From contig NZ_JOGR01000010.1 of the NCBI RefSeq assembly GCF_000719515.1, positions 1-64,000 on the forward strand: 64,000 bases of DNA. The letters are read 5' to 3'. Every line of letters begins with the position of its first letter. Position 1 is the first letter of the stretch. A model generated the notes under the pieces. It saw only the letters and a list, made by a program, of their open reading frames with translations, was not told the origin of the DNA and ran no database searches. Made by a program: the position numbers and the translations under genes. This DNA comes from Glycomyces sp. NRRL B-16210. Lineage in GTDB: Bacteria > Actinomycetota > Actinomycetes > Mycobacteriales > Micromonosporaceae. Positions 25,533-33,313 of the stretch are shown one piece after another.

Positions 25533-26591
25533 TGCTGTAGGGTGGAGCGCATGTCGAGTCGGGACCGCCGGGCCGTGGAGGCCGTCGAGCGCGCCTTGGT
25601 GCGCATCAGGCGCGACCAGCAGGCGCGGCGGCTGCACGCGCGCGCCGAGGGATCGGGCAGGGCGACGGCGGCGAACGCGGCCAGGTTCCGCTACCTGGAC
25701 GCGCTCGACGCCGAGGGCCGGACCATCTCGGCGGTCGCCGAGGCGATCGGGGTCGACCGTCCGCGGGCGAGCCGGCTGACGACCGAGTTGGCCGGTGAGG
25801 GCCTGATCGAGCGCGAGACGGACGCGGGCGATTCGCGGTACAGCCTGGTGCGGTTGACCGAGTCGGGGCGCGAGCTCGTGCGGTCGGCCCGCGAGGGCCG
25901 CCGCCGAGCGGTGGCCGAGGCGCTGGAGGGGTTCTCGCCCGAGGAGGCCGAGGTCTTCGCCTCGCTGCTGGAGCGGTTCGTGGAGGCGTGGCCCCGCGGC
26001 GAGCGGTAAGGGCTTGGACTTCGGCTTGGCGCGCAGGTGCGCGCGTTCGCCTTGGGAGCCGAAGAGGCTGAGGAACTCCACCGGCCGCTCGTCGGCGCTG
26101 CCGAACCAGTGCGGTGTGCGGGTGTCGAACTCGGCGGCTTCGCCGGGCTTCATGATGAAGTCGTGCTCGCCGAGGACGACCCGCAGCCGCCCGTTGAGCA
26201 CGTACATCCACTCGTAGCCCTCATGGACCTGCGGCTCGGGTTCGCTGGGCCCGCCGCCGGGGATGATGAGCTTGTAGGCCTGGATGCCGCCGGGCCTGCG
26301 GGTGAGCGGCAGGTGGATCATGCCGTGGCGCTCGACGGCCTTGAGGTGGATGCGCGGGTCGCCGGTCTGTGGCGCGTCCACGAGTTCGTCGAGGGTCACG
26401 CCGTGGGCTTTGGCCAGGGGCAGCAGCAGTTCGAGGGTGGGCTTGCGCGAGCCGGACTCGAGTCGGGAGAGGGTGCTCACCGAGATCCCGGTCTGGTCCG
26501 AGAGGTCCGCGAGGGTCGCCTCGCGTTGGCGTCGCAGTGCCCGTAGCCGCGGGCCGACCGCGTCGAGTGCCAGATCCAGGTCGTCGTCCAT
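25521..26591 (-). CDS. XRE-cupin transcriptional regulator with long antisense extension
   Basis: Residues 14-70 form a Cro/CI helix-turn-helix (ATLADLSDQTGISVSTLSRLESGSRKPT, read in parts) and residues 110-180 a cupin sensor domain with H123 and H161. Such regulators are normally about 185-200 residues. Here the frame stays open for another 160 codons, running antisense through the whole MarR gene to a stop at 25521 (356 aa in total). The extension is Arg/Pro/Leu-rich and has no domain character, so it may be a read-through product after loss of the original stop. It is divergent from the thioredoxin-reductase-like gene, its likely target. Confidence 0.7.
   Translation of the reverse strand: MDDDLDLALDAVGPRLRALRRQREATLADLSDQTGISVSTLSRLESGSRKPTLELLLPLAKAHGVTLDELVDAPQTGDPRIHLKAVERHGMIHLPLTRRPGGIQAYKLIIPGGGPSEPEPQVHEGYEWMYVLNGRLRVVLGEHDFIMKPGEAAEFDTRTPHWFGSADERPVEFLSLFGSQGERAHLRAKPKSKPLPLAAGPRLHEPLQQRGEDLGLLGREPLQRLGHRSAAALAGRPHELAPRLGQPHQAVPRIARVRLALDQALTGQLGRQPARPRTVDPDRLGDRRDGPALGVERVQVAEPGRVRRRRPARSLGARVQPPRLLVAPDAHQGALDGLHGPAVPTRHALHPTAVVT
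25551..26009 (+). CDS. MarR family transcriptional regulator
   Basis: Winged-helix regulator (152 aa, normal MarR length). Core: RFRYLDALDAEGRTISAVAEAIGVDRPRASRL, the wing DAGDSRYSLVRLTESG, then the C-terminal dimer helix. Start ATG 25551 has GGTGGAG upstream. It is divergent from a small membrane protein with two palindromic sites between, giving a simple repressor-target pair. Its whole length is overlapped antisense by the extended frame of the XRE-cupin gene; the MarR frame is the better-supported one in the overlap. Confidence 0.88.
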   Translation: MSSRDRRAVEAVERALVRIRRDQQARRLHARAEGSGRATAANAARFRYLDALDAEGRTISAVAEAIGVDRPRASRLTTELAGEGLIERETDAGDSRYSLVRLTESGRELVRSAREGRRRAVAEALEGFSPEEAEVFASLLERFVEAWPRGER

Positions 26592-26600
26592 GCGTCGAGT

Positions 26601-26615
26601 TTGCCACAACGGCAA
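26601..26615. promoter_or_regulatory. Inverted repeat between XRE-cupin and oxidoreductase genes
   Basis: TTGCC-acaac-GGCAA at 26601-26615, followed by a further TTGCC at 26622-26626. It lies 10 bases upstream of the XRE-cupin start and 56 bases upstream of the oxidoreductase start, so it is a probable operator for both. Confidence 0.55.
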
Positions 26616-26670
26616 GTTTGTTTGCCAGTTTCGAGGGGATCGTCCTATGGTCGTCGCGGAGGTGGTCGCG

Positions 26671-27627
26671 ATGACCGATGAATTGAACGACCGGTACGAC
26701 GCAGTGGTGATCGGCGGCGGCGCCGCGGGTCTGAACGGGGCGCTCATGCTCGCGAGGGCGCGCCGGTCGGTGGCCGTGATCGACGCGGGCGAGCCGCGCA
26801 ACGCCCCGGCCGCGGCCGTGCACGGCCTGCTCGGGCGCGAGGGAACGCCCCCGGCGGAACTGCTCGAACGCGGCCGGGCGGAGGTGCGCCAGTACGGCGG
26901 GCACGTGGTGGCCGGGACCGTGGCGGGGGCGAAGGCGGCCGAGGGCGGGTTCACCGTCTCGCTGGAGGACGGCCGGGAGGTGCGGGCGCGCCGGGTGCTG
27001 GTCACCACCGGCGTGGTGGACCGGATGCCGGAGATCCCGGGGCTGCGGGAGCGCTGGGGCAGGGACCTCGTGCACTGCCCGTACTGCCACGGCTGGGAGG
27101 TGCGGGACCGGCCGATCGGGATCGTGGCGACCGGCCCGATGTCGGTGCACGGCGCGCTGCTGTTCCGGCAGTGGACCGCCGACCTCGTGTTCTTCACCCA
27201 TGATCAGCCCCCGTTGTCGGAGGAGGACTCAGAGAAGATGCGGGCGCGCGGCATCCGGATCGTGGACGGGCCGATCAGCCGGATCGAGACCGAGGCCGAC
27301 CGGATCTCCGGGGTGCGGCTCGCGAGCGGCGAACTGGTCGAGCGCGAGGTGCTCGCGGTCGGGACGCGGGTGGAGGCGCGGGGCGGGTTCCTGGCGGACC
27401 TGGGCCTGGCGGTGGTCGAGCACCCGGCGGGCGTCGGCGAGCACGTGCAGGCGGACGCCACCGGCCGCACCGAGGTCGAGGGCGTGTGGGTGGCCGGGAA
27501 CGTGACCGACCTGATGGGCCAGGTGGGAGCGGCGGCCGCGGCCGGAGCGATGGCCGGAGCCCACATCAACGCGGACCTGGTGAACGAGGAGACCGCCGAA
27601 GCAGTGGCCGCCTACCGGGCGGCTTAG
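26671..27627 (+). CDS. Thioredoxin-reductase-like FAD oxidoreductase
   Basis: NAD(P)/FAD-dependent disulfide oxidoreductase (318 aa). The FAD-binding loop is GGGAAG near residue 15-20, the redox pair is C136-P-Y-C139 in HCPYCHGWE, and the C-terminal FAD motif is VEGVWVAGNV. It is shorter in the NADPH-binding part (IGIVATGPMSVHGALLF lacks a clean GxGxxG), which is typical of the ferredoxin/flavin-type TrxR-like subgroup rather than true TrxB. The start at 26671 is preferred to an ATG 24 bases earlier because of GGAGG 8 bases upstream. Regulation by the divergent XRE-cupin protein is inferred. Confidence 0.85.
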   Translation: MTDELNDRYDAVVIGGGAAGLNGALMLARARRSVAVIDAGEPRNAPAAAVHGLLGREGTPPAELLERGRAEVRQYGGHVVAGTVAGAKAAEGGFTVSLEDGREVRARRVLVTTGVVDRMPEIPGLRERWGRDLVHCPYCHGWEVRDRPIGIVATGPMSVHGALLFRQWTADLVFFTHDQPPLSEEDSEKMRARGIRIVDGPISRIETEADRISGVRLASGELVEREVLAVGTRVEARGGFLADLGLAVVEHPAGVGEHVQADATGRTEVEGVWVAGNVTDLMGQVGAAAAAGAMAGAHINADLVNEETAEAVAAYRAA

Positions 27628-27636
27628 GCTTCAAGG

Positions 27637-27665
27637 CGGCCGCGGTCCTTTCGGGACCGCGGCCG
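27637..27665. terminator. Bidirectional terminator between convergent genes
   Basis: 12-bp perfect stem (27637-27648 with 27654-27665) and TTTCG loop, placed between the stops of the oxidoreductase (27627) and the FMN reductase (27672). Confidence 0.75.
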
Positions 27666-27671
27666 TCGTCG

Positions 27672-28376
27672 TCAGGCCTTGCGGGGCTTGGCCGTGGTGC
27701 CTCCGGTCGCGAGGCGCATGAGGTCCGAGCTCAGGTCGATGTCGAGTTCGGTGCCTCCGGCGCTGCCGTACTCGTGCTGGTAGCTCTTCCACGACTCGCT
27801 GCGGACCTTCCCGGCGAAGCCGGACTCCATGAGCAGCAGCAGTTCGATCGCGGCGCGGTCGATCCGCTCCCCCAGCTCCTTCGCGTTCCAGTCCTCGGTC
27901 GCGGCGAACACCGAGGTCGGCACCGTCATGGTGCGCAGGTAGGCGAACAGCGAGCGCATCTGGTCGTCGATCACCAGCGCGTGGCGGGCCGTCCCGGCCG
28001 TCGCGGCCAGCACGACCGGCTTGGCGATGAGCAGGTCGTTGTCGAGCACGTGGAAGAAGGAGCTGAACAGGCCGCTGGGGGCGGCCTTGTACACCGGGGC
28101 GCTGGCGACGATCGCGTCGGCCGCGCCGAGCGCCTCGATCGCGCGGGTCATCTTGGGGCCCATGAGCTGCGAGACGATCGCGGTGGTGATCTCGCCCGCG
28201 AGTTCACGCAGGTCGATCACCTCGCTCCGGACCGCTTCGCCGCGGTCTTCGGCGAGGCGGCGGACGCGGTCGGCGATGCGGTCGGCGAGCATCCTCGTCG
28301 AGGACGGGTCGCTGGTGCCGCCGCTGACGACGACGAGGCGGAACGGTTCGGTGCTCGGGGTCTGCGGGGCGTTCAC
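27672..28376 (-). CDS. LLM-partnered FMN reductase, CE1759 type
   Basis: Flavodoxin-fold NAD(P)H:FMN reductase (234 aa). VVVSGGTSDPSSTRMLADR forms the FMN phosphate loop and ASAPVYKAAPSGLFSSFFHVL the flavin-contact segment. It matches the reductase that partners the CE1758-type LLM oxygenase in Corynebacterium-like loci. The start is GTG at 28376, overlapping the MarR stop (GTGA). It is the third gene of an LLM-MarR-reductase operon and would supply FMNH2 to the LLM enzyme. Confidence 0.88.
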   Translation of the reverse strand: MNAPQTPSTEPFRLVVVSGGTSDPSSTRMLADRIADRVRRLAEDRGEAVRSEVIDLRELAGEITTAIVSQLMGPKMTRAIEALGAADAIVASAPVYKAAPSGLFSSFFHVLDNDLLIAKPVVLAATAGTARHALVIDDQMRSLFAYLRTMTVPTSVFAATEDWNAKELGERIDRAAIELLLLMESGFAGKVRSESWKSYQHEYGSAGGTELDIDLSSDLMRLATGGTTAKPRKA

Positions 28377-28852
28377 AGCGCGGCCTCCTGTCGATCGCGG
28401 TGGGTCGAGGCCGTCTCGCCTTGGGCGGCGAGCTTGCGGCCGATGGTTTCGAGCTGGCGCATCTCCTCGTCGGTGAGGGCGGCGTGCACGGCGCGGGCGA
28501 CGTCGACCGCGTGCCGGCCGCCGACGCGCCGCTGCGCCTCGCGTCCGGTCGCGGTGAGCGCCAGGCGGAGGCCGCGGCCGTCGGCGGGGTCGGCGGCGCG
28601 TTCGACGAGGCCGCGCTCGGCCAGCCGCTCCACGAGGCGCGACAGGGCGGGCTGGCTGAGCAGGACGCCGCGGCCGAGCTCGTAGAGCCGCATCGGTCCG
28701 TCGTGCTTGGACAGGGTGTAGAGCACGTCGTACTCGCGCATGGACACCTCGTCCCAGATCGGTTCGGCGGCGAAGCGCTTCATGAGTGCCGCGTGGGCGG
28801 TCAGCAGCGACTCCCATGCGTCGTTCGCCAGGTGGCTTCTGCTGCGGGTCAT
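28373..28852 (-). CDS. MarR family transcriptional regulator (LLM operon)
   Basis: MarR-type winged-helix regulator (159 aa): REYDVLYTLSKHDGPMRLYELGRGVLLSQPALSRLVERL is the recognition region, followed by the wing DPADGRGLRLALTATG. It lies 9 bases behind the LLM gene and overlaps the FMN reductase start, so it is made with both. It probably represses its own operon through the region upstream of 30046, where ATGC and GCAT arms (30088-30099) could form a half-operator. Confidence 0.88.
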   Translation of the reverse strand: MTRSRSHLANDAWESLLTAHAALMKRFAAEPIWDEVSMREYDVLYTLSKHDGPMRLYELGRGVLLSQPALSRLVERLAERGLVERAADPADGRGLRLALTATGREAQRRVGGRHAVDVARAVHAALTDEEMRQLETIGRKLAAQGETASTHRDRQEAAL

Positions 28853-28861
28853 GGTGTTCTC

Positions 28862-30046
28862 CTAGCCGAGGCTCGGGTACTCGGCCTGGGCGTCGCTGTC
28901 CTGGTAGGGCGAGGCGCCGGTGACGTTGTCGCCGCGGTTGGCGTTCGGGCGCGGCTGGCGGGCCGGCTCGTCGCCGTACTTGGCCTTGACGCGGGCCGCG
29001 TGGGTCGGGGCCTCGGCGGACTCGGGGTCGCGCCGGGAGGCCAGTTCCCTGCGCAGCACCGGGACGACCTCGCCGCCGAGCAGCTCGAGCTGGTCGAGGA
29101 CCATGTTCAGCGGCATCCCGGCGTGGTCGAGGAGGAACATCTGGCGCTGGTAGTCGCCGAAGGTCTCCTGGAAGGTCAGGGTCTTGTCGATGACCTCCTG
29201 CGGGCTGCCGACCGACAGCGGCGTCCCCTGCGCGAAGTCCTCCAGGGACGGGCCGTGCCCGTAGACGGGGGCCTCGTCGAAGTAGGGCCGGAACTCCTTG
29301 ACGGCGTCCTGCGAGCGCTTGGCGAGGTAGACCTGGCCGCCGAGGCCGACCACGGCCTGCTTCTGCGTGCCGTGCCCGTAGTGCTCGAAGCGGCGGCGGT
29401 AGAAGTCGATGAGGCGCTTGGAGTGCGCGGAGGGCCAGAAGATGTGGTTGGCGAAGAAGCCGTTGCCGTAGAAGGCGGCCTGCTCGGCGATCTCGGGCGT
29501 GCGGATCGAGCCGTGCCACACGAACGGCGGCACGTCGTCGAGCGGGCGCGGCGTCGAGGTGAAGCCCTGGAGCGGGGTGCGGAACTCGCCCTCCCAGTCC
29601 ACGACGTCCTCGCGCCACAGCCGGTGCAGCAGGTTGTAGTGCTCGAGCGCGAGCGGCAGGCCCTTGCGGATGTCCTGGCCGAACCACGGGTAGACCGGCG
29701 CAGTGTTGCCGCGTCCGAGCATGAGGTCCATGCGGCCCTTGGACAGGTGCTGGAGCATCGCGTACTCCTCGGCGAGGCGCACCGGGTCGTTGGTGGTGAT
29801 GAGCGTCGTGGCCGTCGTGACGATGAGGCGCTCGGTGAGGGCGGCGATGTGGGAAAGGAGGGTCGTCGGGGACGAGGAGAAGAACGGCGGGTTGTGGTGC
29901 TCGCCGATCCCGAAGACGTCGAGGCCGACCTCTTCGGCCTTGACCGCGATCTTGACGATCGCGTCGATCCGCTCGGCCTCGCTCGGGGTCTGCCCCGAGA
30001 CCGGGTCGCGCGTGATGTCGCTGACTGAGAAGACACCGAACTGCAT
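28862..30046 (-). CDS. LLM class flavin-dependent oxidoreductase, CE1758 type
   Basis: Luciferase-like monooxygenase (394 aa). It begins MQFGVFSVSDIT and carries GIGEHHNPPFF, the RMDLMLGRGNTAPVYPWFG segment and LGGQVYLAKRSQDA, which identify the CE1758 family rather than NtaA or SsuD. The ATG at 30046 is chosen because AGGGGA lies 7 bases upstream; a further ATG would add nine residues. It uses FMNH2 made by the reductase two genes on. The substrate of this family is not established. Confidence 0.9.
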   Translation of the reverse strand: MQFGVFSVSDITRDPVSGQTPSEAERIDAIVKIAVKAEEVGLDVFGIGEHHNPPFFSSSPTTLLSHIAALTERLIVTTATTLITTNDPVRLAEEYAMLQHLSKGRMDLMLGRGNTAPVYPWFGQDIRKGLPLALEHYNLLHRLWREDVVDWEGEFRTPLQGFTSTPRPLDDVPPFVWHGSIRTPEIAEQAAFYGNGFFANHIFWPSAHSKRLIDFYRRRFEHYGHGTQKQAVVGLGGQVYLAKRSQDAVKEFRPYFDEAPVYGHGPSLEDFAQGTPLSVGSPQEVIDKTLTFQETFGDYQRQMFLLDHAGMPLNMVLDQLELLGGEVVPVLRRELASRRDPESAEAPTHAARVKAKYGDEPARQPRPNANRGDNVTGASPYQDSDAQAEYPSLG

Positions 30047-30163
30047 TGTATTTCCCCTGCTCTCGCCGCCCATGCGGCCTAAAGTTCATGCGTTTGCATC
30101 TACCTCAACGAGCGGGGGCCGGGGTTTGTTCCCGGCGGGCCGCCGTGAGGCGGCCCACCGCGG

Positions 30164-30778
30164 TCACACGAGGGTGTGGACGAATTCGACGGCGAGCCAG
30201 GCGGCGAAGACCAGCAGGATCACGCCGGAGGCGCGGTCGAACCAGACGCGGCGCTCCTTCGTCAGAAAGCGGCGCATCCCGGCCGCCGCGCCCGCGAGCA
30301 GCAGGAACCACAGCCACGAGGCCGAGACCGCGCCCGCGGCGAAGGCCGTCCGGGACGTGGCCGCCTGCGCCGCGATCGCCGCGCCGAGGACGCCGACGGT
30401 GTCGAGGATGGCGTGCGGGTTGAGCAGCGACACCGCGGCGGTGCGGCGCAGGACCTGCGCGGGCGACCACAGGACGGCCTCCTCGTCGAGGTCGGCGGGC
30501 TTGGCCCGCAGCGACTTGACGCCGAGATAGGTCAGGAACAGGGACCCGGCCACGAGCATGGCCGGGCGCAGGCCCGGCACTGAGTCGAGCAGCGCCGAAG
30601 CGCCGGTCGCGCCGAGGACGATGAGCAGCGAGTCGCACAGCGCCGCGCCGACGACCGCCCACAGCGCCCGCGGCATCCCGAGGCTGACGCCCTGACCGAA
30701 GACGAACACGTTCTGCGCCCCGATCGGGACGATGAGCGCGAGCCCGATCGCCAGGCCGGTGAGGAAGGCGGCGGTCAT
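30164..30778 (-). CDS. LysE family amino-acid exporter
   Basis: Membrane exporter (204 aa, typical for LysE/ArgO) with about six helices. The N-terminal GLALIVPIGAQNVFVFGQG is the family signature, and SLLNPHAILDTVGVLG a second conserved block. The start at 30778 overlaps the stop of the APH-like kinase upstream (ATGA). It would export basic amino acids such as lysine or arginine; the exact substrate is not determined. Confidence 0.9.
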   Translation of the reverse strand: MTAAFLTGLAIGLALIVPIGAQNVFVFGQGVSLGMPRALWAVVGAALCDSLLIVLGATGASALLDSVPGLRPAMLVAGSLFLTYLGVKSLRAKPADLDEEAVLWSPAQVLRRTAAVSLLNPHAILDTVGVLGAAIAAQAATSRTAFAAGAVSASWLWFLLLAGAAAGMRRFLTKERRVWFDRASGVILLVFAAWLAVEFVHTLV

Positions 30779-31704
30779 GACGCGAGCCGAGCGAGCGCGG
30801 CCTCGCCGGCGGGCCTCCAGGTCGGTTTGCCGCCGGGCTCGCCCCGGTCGCCGGCGCGGCCGATGTCGACGAGCCCGAGGGCGCGCAGCAGCGCCCACCC
30901 GCGGGCGCGGCGCACGATGTCCTCATCTGCGTCGTACCGCGCGAGGCACCGGGCGGCGCCGCCGTCGGGCAGCAGCAGCCAGGCGGCCGAGAGGTCGGTG
31001 GCGGGGTCGCCGGCGCACAGCTCGCCGAAGTCGATCACGCCCGCGAGGGCGCCGTCGGTGACGACGATGTTCGCGGGGTGGAGGTCGCCGTGGAGCCACA
31101 CCGGCTGCCGGTCCCAGTCGGGGGCGGCGAGCGCGTCGTCCCAGATCGCGCGCAGGGCGGCGTCGGTCGAGTCGAGGCGATCTTCGAGGCCGGCGGCGAA
31201 GCGCCGCAGCGGGACGCCGCGGTCGGGGTTGGCGGGGGCGTCTGCAGGCGCTTCGCGGTGGAGGGCGAGGAGGAAGTCCGCGAGGGCGTCGGCGGACTCG
31301 GGGCGGGCGACCGCGGCGCGGTCGGCCGGTTCGCCGGGGACCCAGGTGGTCACGGTCCAGGTCTCGGGGAAGCGTGAGGTGGGCTCGCCGAGGCGGAGGG
31401 GCACCGGGACCGGGAGCGGCAGCAGCGGCGCCAGCGCGGGCAGCCACCGGTGCTCCTTCTCCAGGAGCGCCGGGGCGCGCGGGGTGCGCGGCAGGCGGAC
31501 GGCGAGGTCGTCGCCGAGTCGCCACATGCGGTTGTCCCAGCCGCCGTCGACCTCGCGCAGTGCAAGTCCGGCCAGATCCGGGTGTCCCTCGCTCACGAGT
31601 GCACGCACGAACGCTTCATCGATCACTGTGTCGCCCAAGGAAAGCACCTTCTCGCCGTGGGAACGGCCGGTGGCCCGGCCGGCGGTCGGGGCAAGCGTAT
31701 CCAC
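30775..31704 (-). CDS. Aminoglycoside phosphotransferase-like kinase
   Basis: APH/choline-kinase-fold phosphotransferase (309 aa). The catalytic loop HGDLHPAN lies at 205-212 (catalytic D207) and the metal-binding DFG at 225-227. An N-lobe with LAVRLPR (ATP-binding lysine position occupied by Arg/nearby) precedes it. Many such chromosomal proteins phosphorylate small metabolites rather than antibiotics, so resistance should not be assumed. The GTG at 31704 is the longest start; a GTG at 31626 is an alternative. It is coupled to the LysE gene by a 4-nt overlap. Confidence 0.82.
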   Translation of the reverse strand: MDTLAPTAGRATGRSHGEKVLSLGDTVIDEAFVRALVSEGHPDLAGLALREVDGGWDNRMWRLGDDLAVRLPRTPRAPALLEKEHRWLPALAPLLPLPVPVPLRLGEPTSRFPETWTVTTWVPGEPADRAAVARPESADALADFLLALHREAPADAPANPDRGVPLRRFAAGLEDRLDSTDAALRAIWDDALAAPDWDRQPVWLHGDLHPANIVVTDGALAGVIDFGELCAGDPATDLSAAWLLLPDGGAARCLARYDADEDIVRRARGWALLRALGLVDIGRAGDRGEPGGKPTWRPAGEAALARLAS

Positions 31705-31725
31705 ACCGGGCCCGCGGAGCAGGAG

Positions 31726-32295
31726 TCAGTCGGCGTCCCGCGCGGCCCGGCGGCGCTCGTAGTAGCGAGCCACGCGGACGCGGTTGCCGCAGCCTTCCGC
31801 CGAGCACCACTGCCGCCGCGGGTGCGCGGGGAGGAAGACGAGTACACAGTCCTCGGCGCCGCACTGGCGGAGTTTCGCGACGGCCGGGTCGGTGAGGAGG
31901 TCGATCGCGGCGCGGGCCAGTGTCGCCGCGAGGCGCTCGGGTGCCGGGCCCGCCGGTTCGACCGTTTCGGTGACGGTATGGCCGTCCCAGGAGAGGCAGG
32001 TGCGTCCGGGCGCGGCGTCGAGGGCCGCGGCGAGGGACCGCAGGGCCGACTGGGGCGGTGGCTCACCTTCGAGCAGGGCGGCGACGGCGGCCGCGGTGTG
32101 GCCGCGGATCGCCAGCGCCGCCGCGAGGAGGGCGGCGTCGGCGTCGAAGCGGCCGAGAGCGGGGCGGAGGTCGGTTTCGAGCGCGAGCCAGGCCCCGAGC
32201 CGGTCGGGGGTGTCGAGCAGGTCGCCTCCGGCGGTCAGGGTGTTCACCAGGTCGATGGCGAGCGGCTCGCCTACCAGCGGTGTCGGCGCGGTCAT
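31726..32295 (-). CDS. CGNR zinc-finger regulator
   Basis: Putative stress regulator (189 aa). An N-terminal ABATE-type domain (PLAIDLVNTLTAGGDLLDTPDRLGAWL) is followed by a C-terminal zinc finger with the cysteines of CGAEDC and WCSAEGCGNR that gives the family its name. ATG 32295 was chosen, since upstream codons lack domain match. It is divergent from the alpha/beta hydrolase gene; two TAATGGNAC repeats lie between them and are candidate binding sites. Confidence 0.88.
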   Translation of the reverse strand: MTAPTPLVGEPLAIDLVNTLTAGGDLLDTPDRLGAWLALETDLRPALGRFDADAALLAAALAIRGHTAAAVAALLEGEPPPQSALRSLAAALDAAPGRTCLSWDGHTVTETVEPAGPAPERLAATLARAAIDLLTDPAVAKLRQCGAEDCVLVFLPAHPRRQWCSAEGCGNRVRVARYYERRRAARDAD

Positions 32296-32300
32296 AACAG

Positions 32301-32355
32301 TAATGGTACCTCTCGCGCCTAAGGCATTAGCGATCCGTGCTAGAACTAATGGAAC
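32301..32355. promoter_or_regulatory. Repeated TAATGGNAC elements in a divergent promoter
   Basis: TAATGGTAC at 32301-32309 and TAATGGAAC at 32347-32355 are direct repeats, with ATTAG (32325-32329) and CTAG between them. They occupy the 86-base gap between the CGNR regulator and the hydrolase and probably bind the regulator. Confidence 0.5.
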
Positions 32356-32381
32356 TTTGACGAGAGAAAGCATGTGATCGC

Positions 32382-33284
32382 ATGAACCGTCCTGCCCGCG
32401 TCCGGCATCGGAGCATCGACGTCCAAGGCGTCGAGGTCGCCTACCGCGAGTCCGAACCCGACCGCGCCGACGCGCCCGTATTGCTGCTGCTGCACGGGTT
32501 CCCGTCGGCCTCGCACCAGTTCCGGCGCCTGTTCGACGCGCTTGGCGCCGAGTTCCGGCTCATCGCCCCCGACTACCCCGGCTTCGGCCGCACCCGGGCT
32601 CCCGAGGGCTTCGCGTACACCTTCGACCGGCTCGCCGACATCGTCGAAGGCTTCGTCGATCGCATCGGGCTGGGACGCTTCGCGATGTACGTCTTCGACT
32701 TCGGCGCCCCGGTCGGGTTCCGGGTGGCCGAGCGGCGGCCCGAGCGGATCGCGGGCCTGGTGGTGCAGAACGGGAACGCCTACGCCGAGGGCCTGTCGGC
32801 GGCGGCCCGCGACTTCATCGCGCTGAGCGCCGACCGGCCCGGGGACGAGGAGGCCGTCCGCGCGCTGCTCACGATCGAGGGCACCCGGTTCCAGTACGAG
32901 ACGGGCGTGGCGGAACCGGACCTGATCGCGCCGGAGAGCTGGACCCTCGACCAGCACTACCTCGACCTGCCGGGGCGCAAGGAGGCGCAGGTCGCGCTCG
33001 CGTTCGACTACAAGTCGAATGTGGAGCGTTACGGCGACTGGCAGGCGTGGCTGCGCGAGTACGCGCCGCCGGCGCTCGTCGTCTGGGGCCGCGGCGACCC
33101 GTTCTTCCCCGAGCCGGGAGCGCGCGCCTACCTCGGGGACCTGCCCGGGGCCGAACTCCACCTGTTCGACACCGGGCACTTCGCGCTGGAGACGCACCTG
33201 CCGCAGATCGCCCCGCTCGTCGCGGACTTCCTGCGCCGCCTCGGCACTGAAGCGGGCAACCGTTCCCGGGCGCCGCGCGTATGA
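32382..33284 (+). CDS. Alpha/beta hydrolase with Asp nucleophile (dehalogenase/epoxide-hydrolase-like)
   Basis: Alpha/beta-hydrolase (300 aa). The oxyanion motif HGFP is at 38-41. The nucleophile elbow reads YVFDFGAPVG (103-112) with D106 where esterases have serine, as in haloalkane dehalogenases and epoxide hydrolases. The C-terminal GHFALE supplies the catalytic histidine. The enzyme therefore probably hydrolyses halogenated or epoxide compounds through an alkyl-enzyme ester. It is divergent from, and probably controlled by, the CGNR regulator. The next gene begins close to its stop. Confidence 0.87.
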   Translation: MNRPARVRHRSIDVQGVEVAYRESEPDRADAPVLLLLHGFPSASHQFRRLFDALGAEFRLIAPDYPGFGRTRAPEGFAYTFDRLADIVEGFVDRIGLGRFAMYVFDFGAPVGFRVAERRPERIAGLVVQNGNAYAEGLSAAARDFIALSADRPGDEEAVRALLTIEGTRFQYETGVAEPDLIAPESWTLDQHYLDLPGRKEAQVALAFDYKSNVERYGDWQAWLREYAPPALVVWGRGDPFFPEPGARAYLGDLPGAELHLFDTGHFALETHLPQIAPLVADFLRRLGTEAGNRSRAPRV

Positions 33285-33313
33285 ATCGGCAACGAGTCGA
33301 AGGGACTTCTCAA

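Noticed and set aside
30775..31704. Antibiotic resistance gene
   Set aside because: APH-fold kinases with this motif set are common chromosomal enzymes; no resistance context is present.
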